Positions 1-8,080 of a stretch of DNA of 64,000 nt are shown here, piece by piece; the first letter of the stretch is position 1, and the number at the start of each line of letters is the position of its first letter. The notes below the pieces were generated by a model, which saw nothing but the letters and a program-made list of their open reading frames with translations, had not been told where the DNA came from and did no database searches. Source of the stretch: Belnapia sp. F-4-1 (GTDB lineage Bacteria; Pseudomonadota; Alphaproteobacteria; Acetobacterales; Acetobacteraceae). Where the stretch lies: NCBI RefSeq assembly GCF_000802185.1, contig NZ_KN676113.1, forward strand, positions 3,200,856 through 3,264,855, in the 5' to 3' direction. The position numbers were made by a program, and so were the translations under genes.

Positions 1-1
1 T

Positions 2-844
2 CTCTGGGCGGCGCTGGAGGATGGGCCCGTGCTCCGTGCCGCCCTGCCGCCGGAACTCGGTGGGGATGGGGAAGGGCTGCCCGGCCTGCTCGCCATCGCC
101 GAGGCGGCCGGCGCCGCCGGGGCGCCGCTGCCCATCGCCGAGACGCTGCTCGGCCATCACGTCCTGGCCCTGGCGGGGCTCGCCCCACCCATCGGGCCGC
201 TGACCCTCGGCCCGGTCCTGCCTGGCGACTCGCCCGGCTTCGGGCAGGGCCTGCTCGCCGGCCGGCTGCATCGCCTGCCCTGGGCCCGGCATGCCAGCGC
301 CGCCGTCATCGTGCTGGAGGGGCGACGCACCGTGCTCGCCGGCCGCCCCGCCATCGGCGCCGAGGGCCGCAACGGTGCCGGCGAGCCGCGCGACCTGGTG
401 CTGCTGGAGGAGATGCCCGTCCTCGCCGCCGGCGAGCCCGGCACGGGGTTGGGCCCGGGGGAGCTGCGCGCCCTCGGCGCCGTGTTCCGCGCCGCCGCGA
501 TGCTGGGTGCGACCGGGCGCCTGGCCGGCCATCGCCGCAGCCGGGCGCTGGCGGCCGCGGCGCGCTTCGCCCTGCGCCGGGCCGCACGGGCGCCGGGCCG
601 CTTCGCCATCGCCTGCGCCCGCCTCCGCGTCCATGCCGCGGCGGAGGCCGCCCTTGCCATCCCTGGGCAGGATCCGGCGCTCGCCCGCCGCATCGCCGCA
701 TGGTCGGGCGAATTCGGCACCGAATCCGGCTGGGCGCGCTGGCTTGGCCGACGCGCCCGCCGGGCCGGGGCCGCGGGGCTGTGGCCCCTCATCGCCGATC
801 CGGGCAGGATGCCGGACGAGACGGAGGAAACGGACGATGAGTGA
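2..844 (+). CDS. Acyl-CoA dehydrogenase-like protein, 5' end missing
   Basis: The reading frame is open to the left edge of the window, so the true start lies outside it; about 280 residues are visible. The first visible residues (ALWAALEDGPVLRAALPPEL, then GG) resemble the N-terminal helix of acyl-CoA dehydrogenases, followed by an alanine-rich helical stretch (AEAAGAAGAPLPIAETLL). The C-terminal half is Arg/Ala-rich and helical, with no clear flavin-binding or catalytic-base motif, so this is a short, divergent member that may be non-catalytic or a partner subunit. Its stop overlaps the start of the enoyl-CoA hydratase gene by 8 bases, implying translational coupling and a shared acyl-CoA degradation role. 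The family call rests on the N-terminal similarity and the neighbour. Confidence 0.6.
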   Translation, partial: LWAALEDGPVLRAALPPELGGDGEGLPGLLAIAEAAGAAGAPLPIAETLLGHHVLALAGLAPPIGPLTLGPVLPGDSPGFGQGLLAGRLHRLPWARHASAAVIVLEGRRTVLAGRPAIGAEGRNGAGEPRDLVLLEEMPVLAAGEPGTGLGPGELRALGAVFRAAAMLGATGRLAGHRRSRALAAAARFALRRAARAPGRFAIACARLRVHAAAEAALAIPGQDPALARRIAAWSGEFGTESGWARWLGRRARRAGAAGLWPLIADPGRMPDETEETDDE

Positions 845-1628
845 ACTGCTCTTCGAGAAGGCCGGCGGCATCGCCACCATCACCCTGAACCGGCCCGACA
901 GCGGCAACGCCTTCACCACCGAGATGCTGGCGCAATGGGAACAGGCCTTGCGCGAATGCATCCATGACGATGCCATCCGCTGCGTGGTGCTGACCGGCGC
1001 CGGCCGCATCTTCTGCTCCGGCGGCGACGTGAAGCGCATGGCGGCGAACACCGCCGGCGGCCAACAGCCCTGGGACCGCGCCAAGTACCTCACCGACCAT
1101 GTCCATCGCATCCCGCTGACGCTGATGGAGCTGGACAAGCCCTACCTCGTCGCCGTCAACGGCGCCGCGACCGGGGCGGGCATGGACATGGCGCTGATGG
1201 GCGACCTCCGCTTCGCCGCCGAAAGCGCGCGCTTCGCCGAGACCTATATCAAGGTCGGCTTCGTCGCCGGCGATGGCGGCGCCTGGATGCTGCCGCGGCT
1301 GGTCGGCCTGCCACGCGCGCTGGAGATGCTGTGGCTCGGCGACTTCGTCTCCGCCGCCGAGGCCGAGCGCATCGGCCTGGTCAACAGGACGGTGCCCGAC
1401 GACCAGCTCATGGCGCATACCTATTCCGTCGCCGAACGCCTTGCCTCGGGCCCCACGGTCGGCATCCGGCTGATGAAGCGCATGGTGATGCAGGGGCTCA
1501 ACAGCAGCTTCCGCGACGGCCTTGCCTTCGCTGCCAGCTGCGTCGGCGTCGTCAGCGCGACCGAGGACCACCGCGAGGCCACGGCCGCCTTCGCCGAGAA
1601 GCGCAAACCCGTCTTCCGCGGGAAATAA
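837..1628 (+). CDS. Enoyl-CoA hydratase/isomerase family protein
   Basis: A 263-residue crotonase-fold protein, of normal length for the family. The oxyanion-hole segments are visible as FCSGGDVKRM (about residues 59-68) and NGAATGAGMDMAL (about 108-120). In the family these bind the thioester carbonyl of an acyl-CoA for hydration, isomerisation or related chemistry in the cytosol. The start is the ATG at 837, which overlaps the stop of the upstream acyl-CoA dehydrogenase-like gene, and the sequence MSELLFEKAGGIATITLNRP is a typical crotonase N-terminus. An in-frame ORF extends further upstream but is a shadow of the preceding gene. The exact substrate cannot be told from sequence. Confidence 0.9.
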   Translation: MSELLFEKAGGIATITLNRPDSGNAFTTEMLAQWEQALRECIHDDAIRCVVLTGAGRIFCSGGDVKRMAANTAGGQQPWDRAKYLTDHVHRIPLTLMELDKPYLVAVNGAATGAGMDMALMGDLRFAAESARFAETYIKVGFVAGDGGAWMLPRLVGLPRALEMLWLGDFVSAAEAERIGLVNRTVPDDQLMAHTYSVAERLASGPTVGIRLMKRMVMQGLNSSFRDGLAFAASCVGVVSATEDHREATAAFAEKRKPVFRGK

Positions 1629-1704
1629 CCGCCCCTCGTTCCGCGGCTTCGCCCGAACCATCCCCGCGCCCCGCGTTGGCCCTTCATACGAGGAGGACCA
1701 GCGC

Positions 1705-2565
1705 ATGCCCGACGACCACCGCCCGCCGCTGCCCGAGCAGCACCAGGACCAGGTGCCCGGCCGCAACGCGCCGATGGACCCGCCGCCCGATTACGGCGAG
1801 GCCAGCTACCGCGGCTCCGGCCGCCTTGCCGGCAAGGCGACGATCATCACCGGCGGCGACAGCGGCATCGGCCGCGCCGTCGCCCTCGCCTTCGCGCGCG
1901 AGGGTGCCGATGTCGCCATCGCCTACCTGAACGAGGAGGAGGATGCGCGCGAATCCGCCCGGCTCGTCGAATCCGCCGGCCGCCGCGCCGTGCTCATCGG
2001 AGGCGACATCGCCGACCCGGCCGTCTGCCGCCGCATCGTCGAGGAGACGGCCAAGGCCTTCGGCAAGATCGACGTGCTGGTCAACAACGCCGCCTACCAG
2101 ATGACGCGCGAATCCCTCGACGAGATCAGCGACGAGGAGTGGGATTACACCTTCAACGTCAACATAAACGCGATGTTCCGCATCACCCGGGCGGCGCTGC
2201 CGCACATGAAGGCCGGTGCCGCCATCATCAACACCGTCTCGGTGAATGCCGATACGCCGAAGCCGAAGCTCATCCCCTATTCGGCGACCAAGGCGGCGAT
2301 CCAGAATTTCACCGGCAGCCTCGCGCAGCTCCTGGCCGAGCGGGGGATCCGCGCCAATTGCGTCGCCCCCGGCCCGATCTGGACGCCGCTGATCCCCGCC
2401 ACCATGCCGGTCGAGCAGGTGAAGAGCTTCGGCTCCGAGGTGCCGATTGGACGTCCGGGCCAGCCGGCGGAACTCGCGCCCGTCTATGTCATGTTGGCCT
2501 CGGACGAGGCGAGCTATGTATCGGGCGCGACGGTTGCCGTCACCGGCGGCAAGCCGATCCTTTGA
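1705..2565 (+). CDS. SDR family oxidoreductase, general-stress (YghA/YdaD) type
   Basis: A 286-residue NAD(P)-dependent short-chain dehydrogenase. A hydrophilic N-terminal extension (PEQHQDQVPGRNAPMDPPPD) precedes the Rossmann fold; this extension is characteristic of the YghA/YdaD-like branch. The cofactor motif GGDSGIGRAVA lies near residue 52, NNAAYQ near 130, and the active-site YSATK follows about 60 residues later. The ATG at 1705 is chosen because AGGAGG stands 9 bases upstream (1691-1696). It probably reduces or oxidises a small carbonyl/alcohol; the physiological substrate of this branch is not established. It lies 76 bases after the hydratase gene and may be transcribed independently. 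Confidence 0.88.
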   Translation: MPDDHRPPLPEQHQDQVPGRNAPMDPPPDYGEASYRGSGRLAGKATIITGGDSGIGRAVALAFAREGADVAIAYLNEEEDARESARLVESAGRRAVLIGGDIADPAVCRRIVEETAKAFGKIDVLVNNAAYQMTRESLDEISDEEWDYTFNVNINAMFRITRAALPHMKAGAAIINTVSVNADTPKPKLIPYSATKAAIQNFTGSLAQLLAERGIRANCVAPGPIWTPLIPATMPVEQVKSFGSEVPIGRPGQPAELAPVYVMLASDEASYVSGATVAVTGGKPIL

Positions 2566-2590
2566 AGTGGCGGTAGCACCGCTGGGCGGT

Positions 2591-3034
2591 TCAATCCCCG
2601 GCCAGCGGCAGCGCCGGCTTCTCGCGGCGCTGCCGGTCGGCCACGGCCAGGGCCCGTGCCGTCTCGATCAGCGCCTGCCGGACCGAGGGGTCGCCGATGG
2701 CGGTGAAGGCCCGGACCAGGTTCATCACGCCGTCGCCGGCGAGATGGGTGAGCGCATGCCGCCCGGGATGGCCCAGCAATTCTTCGACGGAGGTGTTGCA
2801 AAGCGCTGCCCAGACCGGCAGCCGGTCGGCGCAAAGGCGGTTCAGTCCGCGCTCGTATTTCAGTACCTGCTGCGGGCTGACGCCGAGTGCCACGCCCACC
2901 TGCGCCAGGGTTACGCCGGCATCGAGGCGAGCCTGCTTCAGCCGGTGGTGGATCGGCTCGGCATTCTGCCTGGTCCTCGGTGCTTCCCCTTCCTGCGGAA
3001 GGGGAGGAGATGGCATCGGGGTAATCCGCGGCAT
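2591..3034 (-). CDS. XRE-family transcriptional regulator (small)
   Basis: A 147-residue protein with a Cro/C1-type helix-turn-helix (LKQARLDAGVTLAQVGVALG, then SPQQVLKYERGLNR) at about residues 32-68 and a C-terminal helical segment containing LVRAF...DPSVRQALIETAR. The same two-part layout recurs in the regulator at 18738-19187, so the two are probably paralogues. A DNA-binding role is clear; target and signal are unknown. Its 5' side opens on an AT-rich stretch with palindromes (3040-3125), a plausible place for autoregulation and for control of the divergent aldolase gene. It converges on the SDR gene, ending 25 bases from it. Confidence 0.85.
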   Translation of the reverse strand: MPRITPMPSPPLPQEGEAPRTRQNAEPIHHRLKQARLDAGVTLAQVGVALGVSPQQVLKYERGLNRLCADRLPVWAALCNTSVEELLGHPGRHALTHLAGDGVMNLVRAFTAIGDPSVRQALIETARALAVADRQRREKPALPLAGD

Positions 3035-3039
3035 GGTGT

Positions 3040-3125
3040 TTGCAACCGTTAGATTATTATCTGACCTACTATCTTTTACTACGATTGAAAAGACGTTAAC
3101 GTTCCATTTTGTTACGAAAACATAC
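3040..3125. promoter_or_regulatory. AT-rich divergent control region with two palindromes
   Basis: This stretch is strikingly AT-rich against its surroundings. It contains the perfect palindrome ACGTTAACGT at 3093-3102 and the imperfect palindrome AGATTATTATCT at 3051-3062. It lies between the XRE regulator (minus) and the class II aldolase gene (plus), so it probably holds both promoters and a regulator site. Which protein binds is an inference; no strong -35/-10 pair was assigned. Confidence 0.4.
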
Positions 3126-3253
3126 TAAGCTGGCATGGAATTGCATGGCGTCAGAACAGGCGAGGTTCCATCCATTGCGCAGGGCTGCCGCTGCTGGACA
3201 AAGCTCCGGATCGGGTGCGGGATACTTCCCGCGTCCAGGAAAGGAAGAGAGCG

Positions 3254-4039
3254 ATGCTCGACGGCACCGAATACCGCATCCCCTCGTTGCGCCATAAGGT
3301 CAGCCCGGAGGAATGGCAGGCTCGCATCGACCTCGCCGCCTGCTACCGGCTGGTTGACCTCTACCATATGAGCGACCTGATCGCGAACCACGTCTCCGTC
3401 CGCGTCCCGGGCGAGGATGCCTTCCTCATCAATGCCTATGGCCTGCTCTACGAGGAGATCACGGCCTCCTCGCTGATGAAGGTCGACTACGACGGCAACA
3501 TCCTGCTGAAGCCGGACTTCCCCGACCAGGATTACGGCGTGAACCGCGCCGGCTTCGTCATCCACTCGGCGGTGCACAAGGCGCGGCACGACCTGGCCTG
3601 CGTCGCGCATACCCATACCTGGGCCGGCATGGCGGTCTCGACCCTCGAATGCGGGCTGCTGCCGAACACCCAGACCAGCATGCGCTTCGCCAAGATCAGC
3701 TACCACGACTTCAACGGCGTGGTGCTCGACCTTTCCGAGCAGGAGCGGCTGGTGCGCGACCTCGGCGACAACAACGCCATGATCCTCCGCAACCACGGCC
3801 TGCTGACCGTCGGCACCACCATCCCGGAGGCCTTCAATGCCCTCCATCGCCTCGAACTGTCCTGCAAGACCCAGATCGCGGCGATGTCCTGCAACACGCC
3901 GATGGTCAAGGTCGCCGACGACATCGTCGAGAAGACCTACATGAACTACCAGCCGCAGGTCCGCCGGCCCTTCGGCCTGCTCGACTGGCCGGCCCTGCTG
4001 CGGAAGCTCGACCGCATCGACCCCAGCTACCGGACCTGA
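3254..4039 (+). CDS. Class II aldolase/adducin family protein
   Basis: A 261-residue protein of the class II aldolase/adducin fold. The zinc-ligand segment HTHTWAGMAVS (about residues 122-132) and the later ILRNHGLLTVG supply the conserved histidines of the metal site. Members cleave or epimerise sugar phosphates and related hydroxy acids, but many adducin-like ones are uncharacterised. The ATG at 3254 is preceded by AGGAAGAG and is preferred over an upstream in-frame codon at 3215. The stop overlaps the next start by one base (TGATG), so it is translationally coupled to a D-2-hydroxyacid dehydrogenase, suggesting a short pathway for a hydroxy acid or sugar acid. Confidence 0.87.
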   Translation: MLDGTEYRIPSLRHKVSPEEWQARIDLAACYRLVDLYHMSDLIANHVSVRVPGEDAFLINAYGLLYEEITASSLMKVDYDGNILLKPDFPDQDYGVNRAGFVIHSAVHKARHDLACVAHTHTWAGMAVSTLECGLLPNTQTSMRFAKISYHDFNGVVLDLSEQERLVRDLGDNNAMILRNHGLLTVGTTIPEAFNALHRLELSCKTQIAAMSCNTPMVKVADDIVEKTYMNYQPQVRRPFGLLDWPALLRKLDRIDPSYRT

Positions 4040-5004
4040 TGCGCGTCCTGCTCTCGGATGTCGCCGAGGCCCGGCACGGCGCGCGCATCCGTGCCGCCTT
4101 GCCGGGCGTGGCGCTGGTGCCCGTCGCGCCCGAAGGCCCCTTGCCCGGTACCGCAGGCATCGGGATGGCCTTCATCTCCCGCGACCTCTTCCTCGGCGGC
4201 ACCCGCTTCCGCCTCACCGCGCGCTTCCAGCGCTTCGTCGACCTGGTCCTCGCCGCGCCCGACATCCGCCGCGTGCAGACCTTCTCCGCCGGCACCGACA
4301 TGGCGCCCTACCAGGCGATGCGGGCGCGCGGCATCGAGGTGGTCGGTGCCAGCGGCGCCAGCGCCCCGGCCGTGGCGCAGGCGGCCATCGCCGGGCTGCT
4401 CGCGCTCGCCCGCCGCCTGCCGCGGGTGATGGAGGCCCAAGCCCGCCACGCCTGGGAGCCGATCTACGGCGAGGGTGAGCCACCGGACCTCGCCAGCCAG
4501 ACCGCGCTCATCGTCGGCACCGGGCCGATCGGGCAGGAGATCGCCCGCCTCGCCGCCGCCTTCGGCCTGCGCCCCATCGGCATCCGGCGCGACGGCGCCG
4601 CGCCGCCGCCGCCGCACCTCGCCGAGGCCCATCCCTATACCGCCCTGCCACGGCTCCTGCCGCGTGCCGACTGGCTGATCCTCGCCTGCCCGCTGACCGA
4701 GACGACCCGGAACCTGATCGACGCCGCGGCCCTGGCCCTGCTCCCGGTCGGCAGCGGGCTGGTGAACGTTTCCCGCGGCGGCGTAGTGGAGGAGGGGGCG
4801 CTGCTTGCCGCCCTGCAGTCGGGCCACCTATGCGGCGCCTTCCTCGACGTCTTCACCGAAGAGCCCCTGCCGGCCGGGAGCCCGTTCTGGGACCTCCCGA
4901 ACGTCATCGTCTCGCCGCACAGCGCGGCGGCCGGGGAGGGGCTGGCCGAGCGCGTGGCCGAGATCTTCTGCGGCAATCTCCGCCGCTGGGCCGGCGCCGC
5001 CTGA
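4039..5004 (+). CDS. D-isomer specific 2-hydroxyacid dehydrogenase
   Basis: A 321-residue NAD-dependent dehydrogenase that should interconvert a D-2-hydroxy acid and its 2-keto acid. The Rossmann motif GTGPIGQEIARLAAAFG starts near residue 160; the catalytic residues of the family are visible as Arg in NVSRGGVVEE, Glu in FTEEPLP, and His in VSPHSAA. It begins on the ATG overlapping the aldolase stop, so the pair forms a two-gene unit. The next gene converges on it. The substrate is not predictable; glyoxylate/hydroxypyruvate-reductase-like activity is one possibility. Confidence 0.9.
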   Translation: MRVLLSDVAEARHGARIRAALPGVALVPVAPEGPLPGTAGIGMAFISRDLFLGGTRFRLTARFQRFVDLVLAAPDIRRVQTFSAGTDMAPYQAMRARGIEVVGASGASAPAVAQAAIAGLLALARRLPRVMEAQARHAWEPIYGEGEPPDLASQTALIVGTGPIGQEIARLAAAFGLRPIGIRRDGAAPPPPHLAEAHPYTALPRLLPRADWLILACPLTETTRNLIDAAALALLPVGSGLVNVSRGGVVEEGALLAALQSGHLCGAFLDVFTEEPLPAGSPFWDLPNVIVSPHSAAAGEGLAERVAEIFCGNLRRWAGAA

Positions 5005-5010
5005 CGGGCC

Positions 5011-6405
5011 CTATACCGCCGGCGCCATGTCCTTCCACGGGGCGGCGCGCTCATAGGCGGCGGCGGCGCGATAGAGCAGGGCCTCCCGGAAGCTCGGGGC
5101 GACGAGTTGCAGACCGAGGGGGAGGCCCGCCTCGCGGCTCAGGCCGCACATCACGCTGATCGCCGGGTGGCCGGTGACGTTGAAGGGCGTACGGGCCTGG
5201 CGAGGGTAGGTGCGCTCCACCTCCGCGGCGTCGTCGATGCGGCAGGCCGGGTCCATGGAGCTGGCGCAGAGCAGCAGGTCCACCTCCGCGAATGCGGCCT
5301 CCACGGCGGCGACGAGTTCGCGGCGGCGGCGCTGGGCCTGCACGTAGTCGGCACCGGTGACGAACATCCCCGGCAGCAGCCGTCGGCGGGTGATGTGGGC
5401 ATAGTCGCCCGGACGCTCGCGCAGCCAGGCCTCGTGGATGGCGGTCGCCTCGGGCAGCATGATGGTGCGGTTGACGCCGGCGAATTCGCCGAGCGGCGGC
5501 AGGATCGCCGTCGTCACCCGCGCACCCTCGGCGGCGAGGAGCATGGCGGCGGCCTCGAGTGCGGCGGCCATCTCGGGCGTCGCCGGCTGGTCGTGCTCGT
5601 GGAAATGGCGGACGAAGCCGATCCTGAGGCCTTTCAGACCGAGATGCAGGTCGCGGGCGTAGTCCTCGGCCGGATGCGGGGCGCTGCCGGGGTCGGCGGG
5701 GTCGTGGCCGGCGATGGCGTTCAGCAGCAGGGCATTGTCGCGCACCGTGCGGGTCATCGGCCCGACATGGTCGAGGGTGAAGGAGAGCGGGAAGACGCCG
5801 CGGCGGGAGACGAGGCCATAGGTCGGCTTCAGCCCGACCAGGCCGCAATGGCTGGCCGGATGGCGGACGGAGCCGCCGGTATCGGTGCCGAGCGCCGCCG
5901 GCAGCATCCGCGCGGCGACTGCGGCGCCGGAGCCGGAGGAGGATCCGCCCGGGTGGTGCGCCGGGTTCCAGGGGTTGCGGGCGGGCGGGAAGGGCAGGTC
6001 GAAGGCCGGGCCGCCGATGGCGAACTCATGCGTCGCCAACTTGGCCGGGAAGAGGGCGCCGGCGGCCCGCAGGCGGGCCGTCGCATGGGCATCCTCCGCT
6101 GCGATGCGGTCGAGCTGGAGCTTCGAGTGGCAGGTTGTCGGGTGGCCGGCGAGGTCGATGATGTCCTTCAGCCCGACCGGGATGCCGTGCAGCGGGCCGC
6201 GCGGACCGTTCCGCGCGATCTCGGCCTCGGCGGCGCGAGCATCGCCCATCGCCTCCTCGGCGGCGAGGCGGATGATGGCATCGAGGCGCGGCTCCGCTGC
6301 GGCGATGCGGTCGAGGCAGGATTGCAGCAGCTCGACCGGCGAAAGGCGGCGTGCGGCGATGAGGGCGGCGGCCTCGGCCAACGGCAGGGCGTGCGGCGCG
6401 GTCAT
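5011..6405 (-). CDS. Amidase (amidase-signature family)
   Basis: A 464-residue amidase-signature hydrolase. The Ser-cisSer-Lys catalytic set is visible: Lys in PVGLKDIIDLAG, the glycine/serine loop GGSSSGSGAAVAA, and nucleophile Ser in GTDTGGSVRHPA. The family hydrolyses amides, including biuret derivatives and aryl amides. The start at 6405 is chosen because it overlaps by 4 bases (ATGA) the stop of a 63-codon gene that looks like AtzG, the small partner of AtzE amidases. That arrangement supports a two-subunit amidase complex. A much longer ORF in this frame is an artefact of open upstream sequence. Confidence 0.88.
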   Translation of the reverse strand: MTAPHALPLAEAAALIAARRLSPVELLQSCLDRIAAAEPRLDAIIRLAAEEAMGDARAAEAEIARNGPRGPLHGIPVGLKDIIDLAGHPTTCHSKLQLDRIAAEDAHATARLRAAGALFPAKLATHEFAIGGPAFDLPFPPARNPWNPAHHPGGSSSGSGAAVAARMLPAALGTDTGGSVRHPASHCGLVGLKPTYGLVSRRGVFPLSFTLDHVGPMTRTVRDNALLLNAIAGHDPADPGSAPHPAEDYARDLHLGLKGLRIGFVRHFHEHDQPATPEMAAALEAAAMLLAAEGARVTTAILPPLGEFAGVNRTIMLPEATAIHEAWLRERPGDYAHITRRRLLPGMFVTGADYVQAQRRRRELVAAVEAAFAEVDLLLCASSMDPACRIDDAAEVERTYPRQARTPFNVTGHPAISVMCGLSREAGLPLGLQLVAPSFREALLYRAAAAYERAAPWKDMAPAV

Positions 6406-6593
6406 GCGGCGCCCTTGGGCTGCACCGGCGCGCGGTAGGGCGGGGTGGGCTCGGCGGCTGAGCTCGTCGGACGGGTGAAGGCGTCGCGGAAGCGGGCGGC
6501 GAGGGCGATCGCTTCCTCCACATCGGCGCGGTGGTCCTGCCAGGCGCGGTCGAGGCCGGCGGCCTCCGCCAAGGTCTTGGTCCGGTCCGTCAT
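6402..6593 (-). CDS. AtzG-like small amidase partner (DUF4089-type)
   Basis: A 63-residue protein whose start is the ATG at 6593. It has one helical segment (LDRAWQDHRADVEEAIALAA) and an acidic/proline-rich tail ending APVQPKGAA. Small proteins of this size directly upstream of and overlapping AtzE-family amidases are known (AtzG) to form a complex with the amidase and complete its fold. Similarity is recognisable but low, so the assignment leans on length, layout and the 4-base overlap with the amidase. The 275 bases upstream, towards the divergent CoA-transferase, hold no other gene I can support. Confidence 0.6.
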   Translation of the reverse strand: MTDRTKTLAEAAGLDRAWQDHRADVEEAIALAARFRDAFTRPTSSAAEPTPPYRAPVQPKGAA

Positions 6594-6868
6594 CCTGCAC
6601 CCCCTCTCGCTGCGGCGGGGATGGTGGTGCAAAAGAAGAGGGGGCGGAACCCTCGCAGGCGCCGCCCCCAAGTTTGCGCACCGCCGGGAGGGGAGGACGC
6701 CTGCCTTCATTGGGGGGGAAAGGACAGGACGCTGCGGCGCGAAAGACCATCTCTGGCCTGAGGTGAGGATGCGCCCGCGAGGGTGAAGATATCGTTGCGG
6801 CAATGGCCGCTTTTTTCGCCGCCGGGCGGGGTCTATGCAGGATGGGCAGCGCCAAGCGGGAGGAAGCA

Positions 6869-8080
6869 ATGCCGTCGCCACAGGGATCGCCACAGGAATC
6901 GCCGCAGGGCCTGCCGCTCGCGGGCCTCAGGATCGTCGAGCTGGGGCACTACATCGCGGCGCCCTTCGCCACCCGGCTGCTGGCCGATCTCGGAGCCGAG
7001 GTCATCAAGGTGGAGCCGCCGGAGGGCGACCCGGTGCGCGGCTGGGGCTCCGCCGTCGAGGGCCATCCCGTGTGGTTCAGCGTGCACGGGCGGAACAAGC
7101 TTTCGGTCACGCTCGACCTGAAGAGCGAGGCGGACAAGGCGAAGCTCCGCCGGCTGGTGGCGCGGGCCGACGGGCTCGTCGAGAATTTCCGCCCCGGCCA
7201 GCTCGAGCGCTACGGCCTCGGGCCGGAGGCGCTGCATGCGGTGAACCCGCGTCTCGTCATTGCCCGCATCAGCGGCTACGGGCAGGACGGGCCCTACCGC
7301 GACAAGCCGGCCTTCGGGGCGATCGGCGAGGCGATGGGCGGCTTGCGGCACCTCACCGCCAATCCGGGGCAGACGGAGCTGCCGCCGCCGCGCTGCGGCG
7401 TGTCGATCAGCGACGACCTGGCGGGCATGTATGCGGCGATGGGGCTGGTTTCGGCCTGCTGGCAGGTGAAGGGCAACCCGGAGGCGCGCGGGCGCGTCAT
7501 CGACGTGGACCTGGTCAGCAGCGTCTTCTCGCTGATGGAGGGGATGCTGCCGGAATACGGGCTGTTCGGCTGGGTGCGGCAGCCGCAGGGCGCGGCGATC
7601 AAGACGGCGGCGCCGACCAACACCTATCCCTGCGCCGATGGCAAGTGGCTCTGCATCGCCGGCAATTCGGACCTCATCTTCCGCCGGCTGATGGCGGCGA
7701 TCGGCCGGCCCGAAGCGGCCACCGACCCGCGCTTCGCCACCAACGGGCTGCGCTGCGAGCATGTCGCCGAGTTGGACGCGATGATCGCCGACTGGACGCG
7801 GACCCTGCCCGCCACCGAGGCCGAGGCGGTGCTGGAACGGGCCGAGGTGCCATGCTCCCGCCTTTACGACATGCGCGACTGCGCCGAGGACCCGCATTTC
7901 CGCGCCCGTGCGCTGGTGATGCAGGTCGAGGACCCGTTGCTCGGGCCGGTGCTGCACCCGGCGGCGCCCTTCCGCTTCGACGGCGTCGCGCCGCGCGAGA
8001 TGGTGCGCTGGACGGGGCCGGCCGCGGGGGCGCACAACCGGCATGTCTTTGAAGAATTGCTGAAGGAGGGCGAAGGATGA
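6869..8080 (+). CDS. CaiB/BaiF (class III) CoA-transferase
   Basis: A 403-residue class III CoA-transferase, which moves CoA between carboxylic acids via an enzyme-bound anhydride. The N-terminal signature LRIVELGHYIAAPFATRLLADLGAEVIKVE is clear in parts, as are VENFRPGQLERYGLG, ARISGYGQDGPY and the Asp-containing GVSISDDLAGMYAA around the catalytic site. The ATG at 6869 follows GGGAGGA at 6858-6864; an in-frame codon at 6803 is less likely. Its stop overlaps the next gene by 4 bases (ATGA), pairing it with an HMG-CoA-lyase family enzyme. Such pairs activate a branched or dicarboxylic acid and then cleave its CoA ester. Confidence 0.92.
   Translation: MPSPQGSPQESPQGLPLAGLRIVELGHYIAAPFATRLLADLGAEVIKVEPPEGDPVRGWGSAVEGHPVWFSVHGRNKLSVTLDLKSEADKAKLRRLVARADGLVENFRPGQLERYGLGPEALHAVNPRLVIARISGYGQDGPYRDKPAFGAIGEAMGGLRHLTANPGQTELPPPRCGVSISDDLAGMYAAMGLVSACWQVKGNPEARGRVIDVDLVSSVFSLMEGMLPEYGLFGWVRQPQGAAIKTAAPTNTYPCADGKWLCIAGNSDLIFRRLMAAIGRPEAATDPRFATNGLRCEHVAELDAMIADWTRTLPATEAEAVLERAEVPCSRLYDMRDCAEDPHFRARALVMQVEDPLLGPVLHPAAPFRFDGVAPREMVRWTGPAAGAHNRHVFEELLKEGEG

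Noticed and set aside
5107-6438. A 443-codon plus-strand ORF antisense to the amidase
   Set aside because: The amidase catalytic motifs are clear on the minus strand; the plus-strand protein is compositionally biased and lacks any domain.
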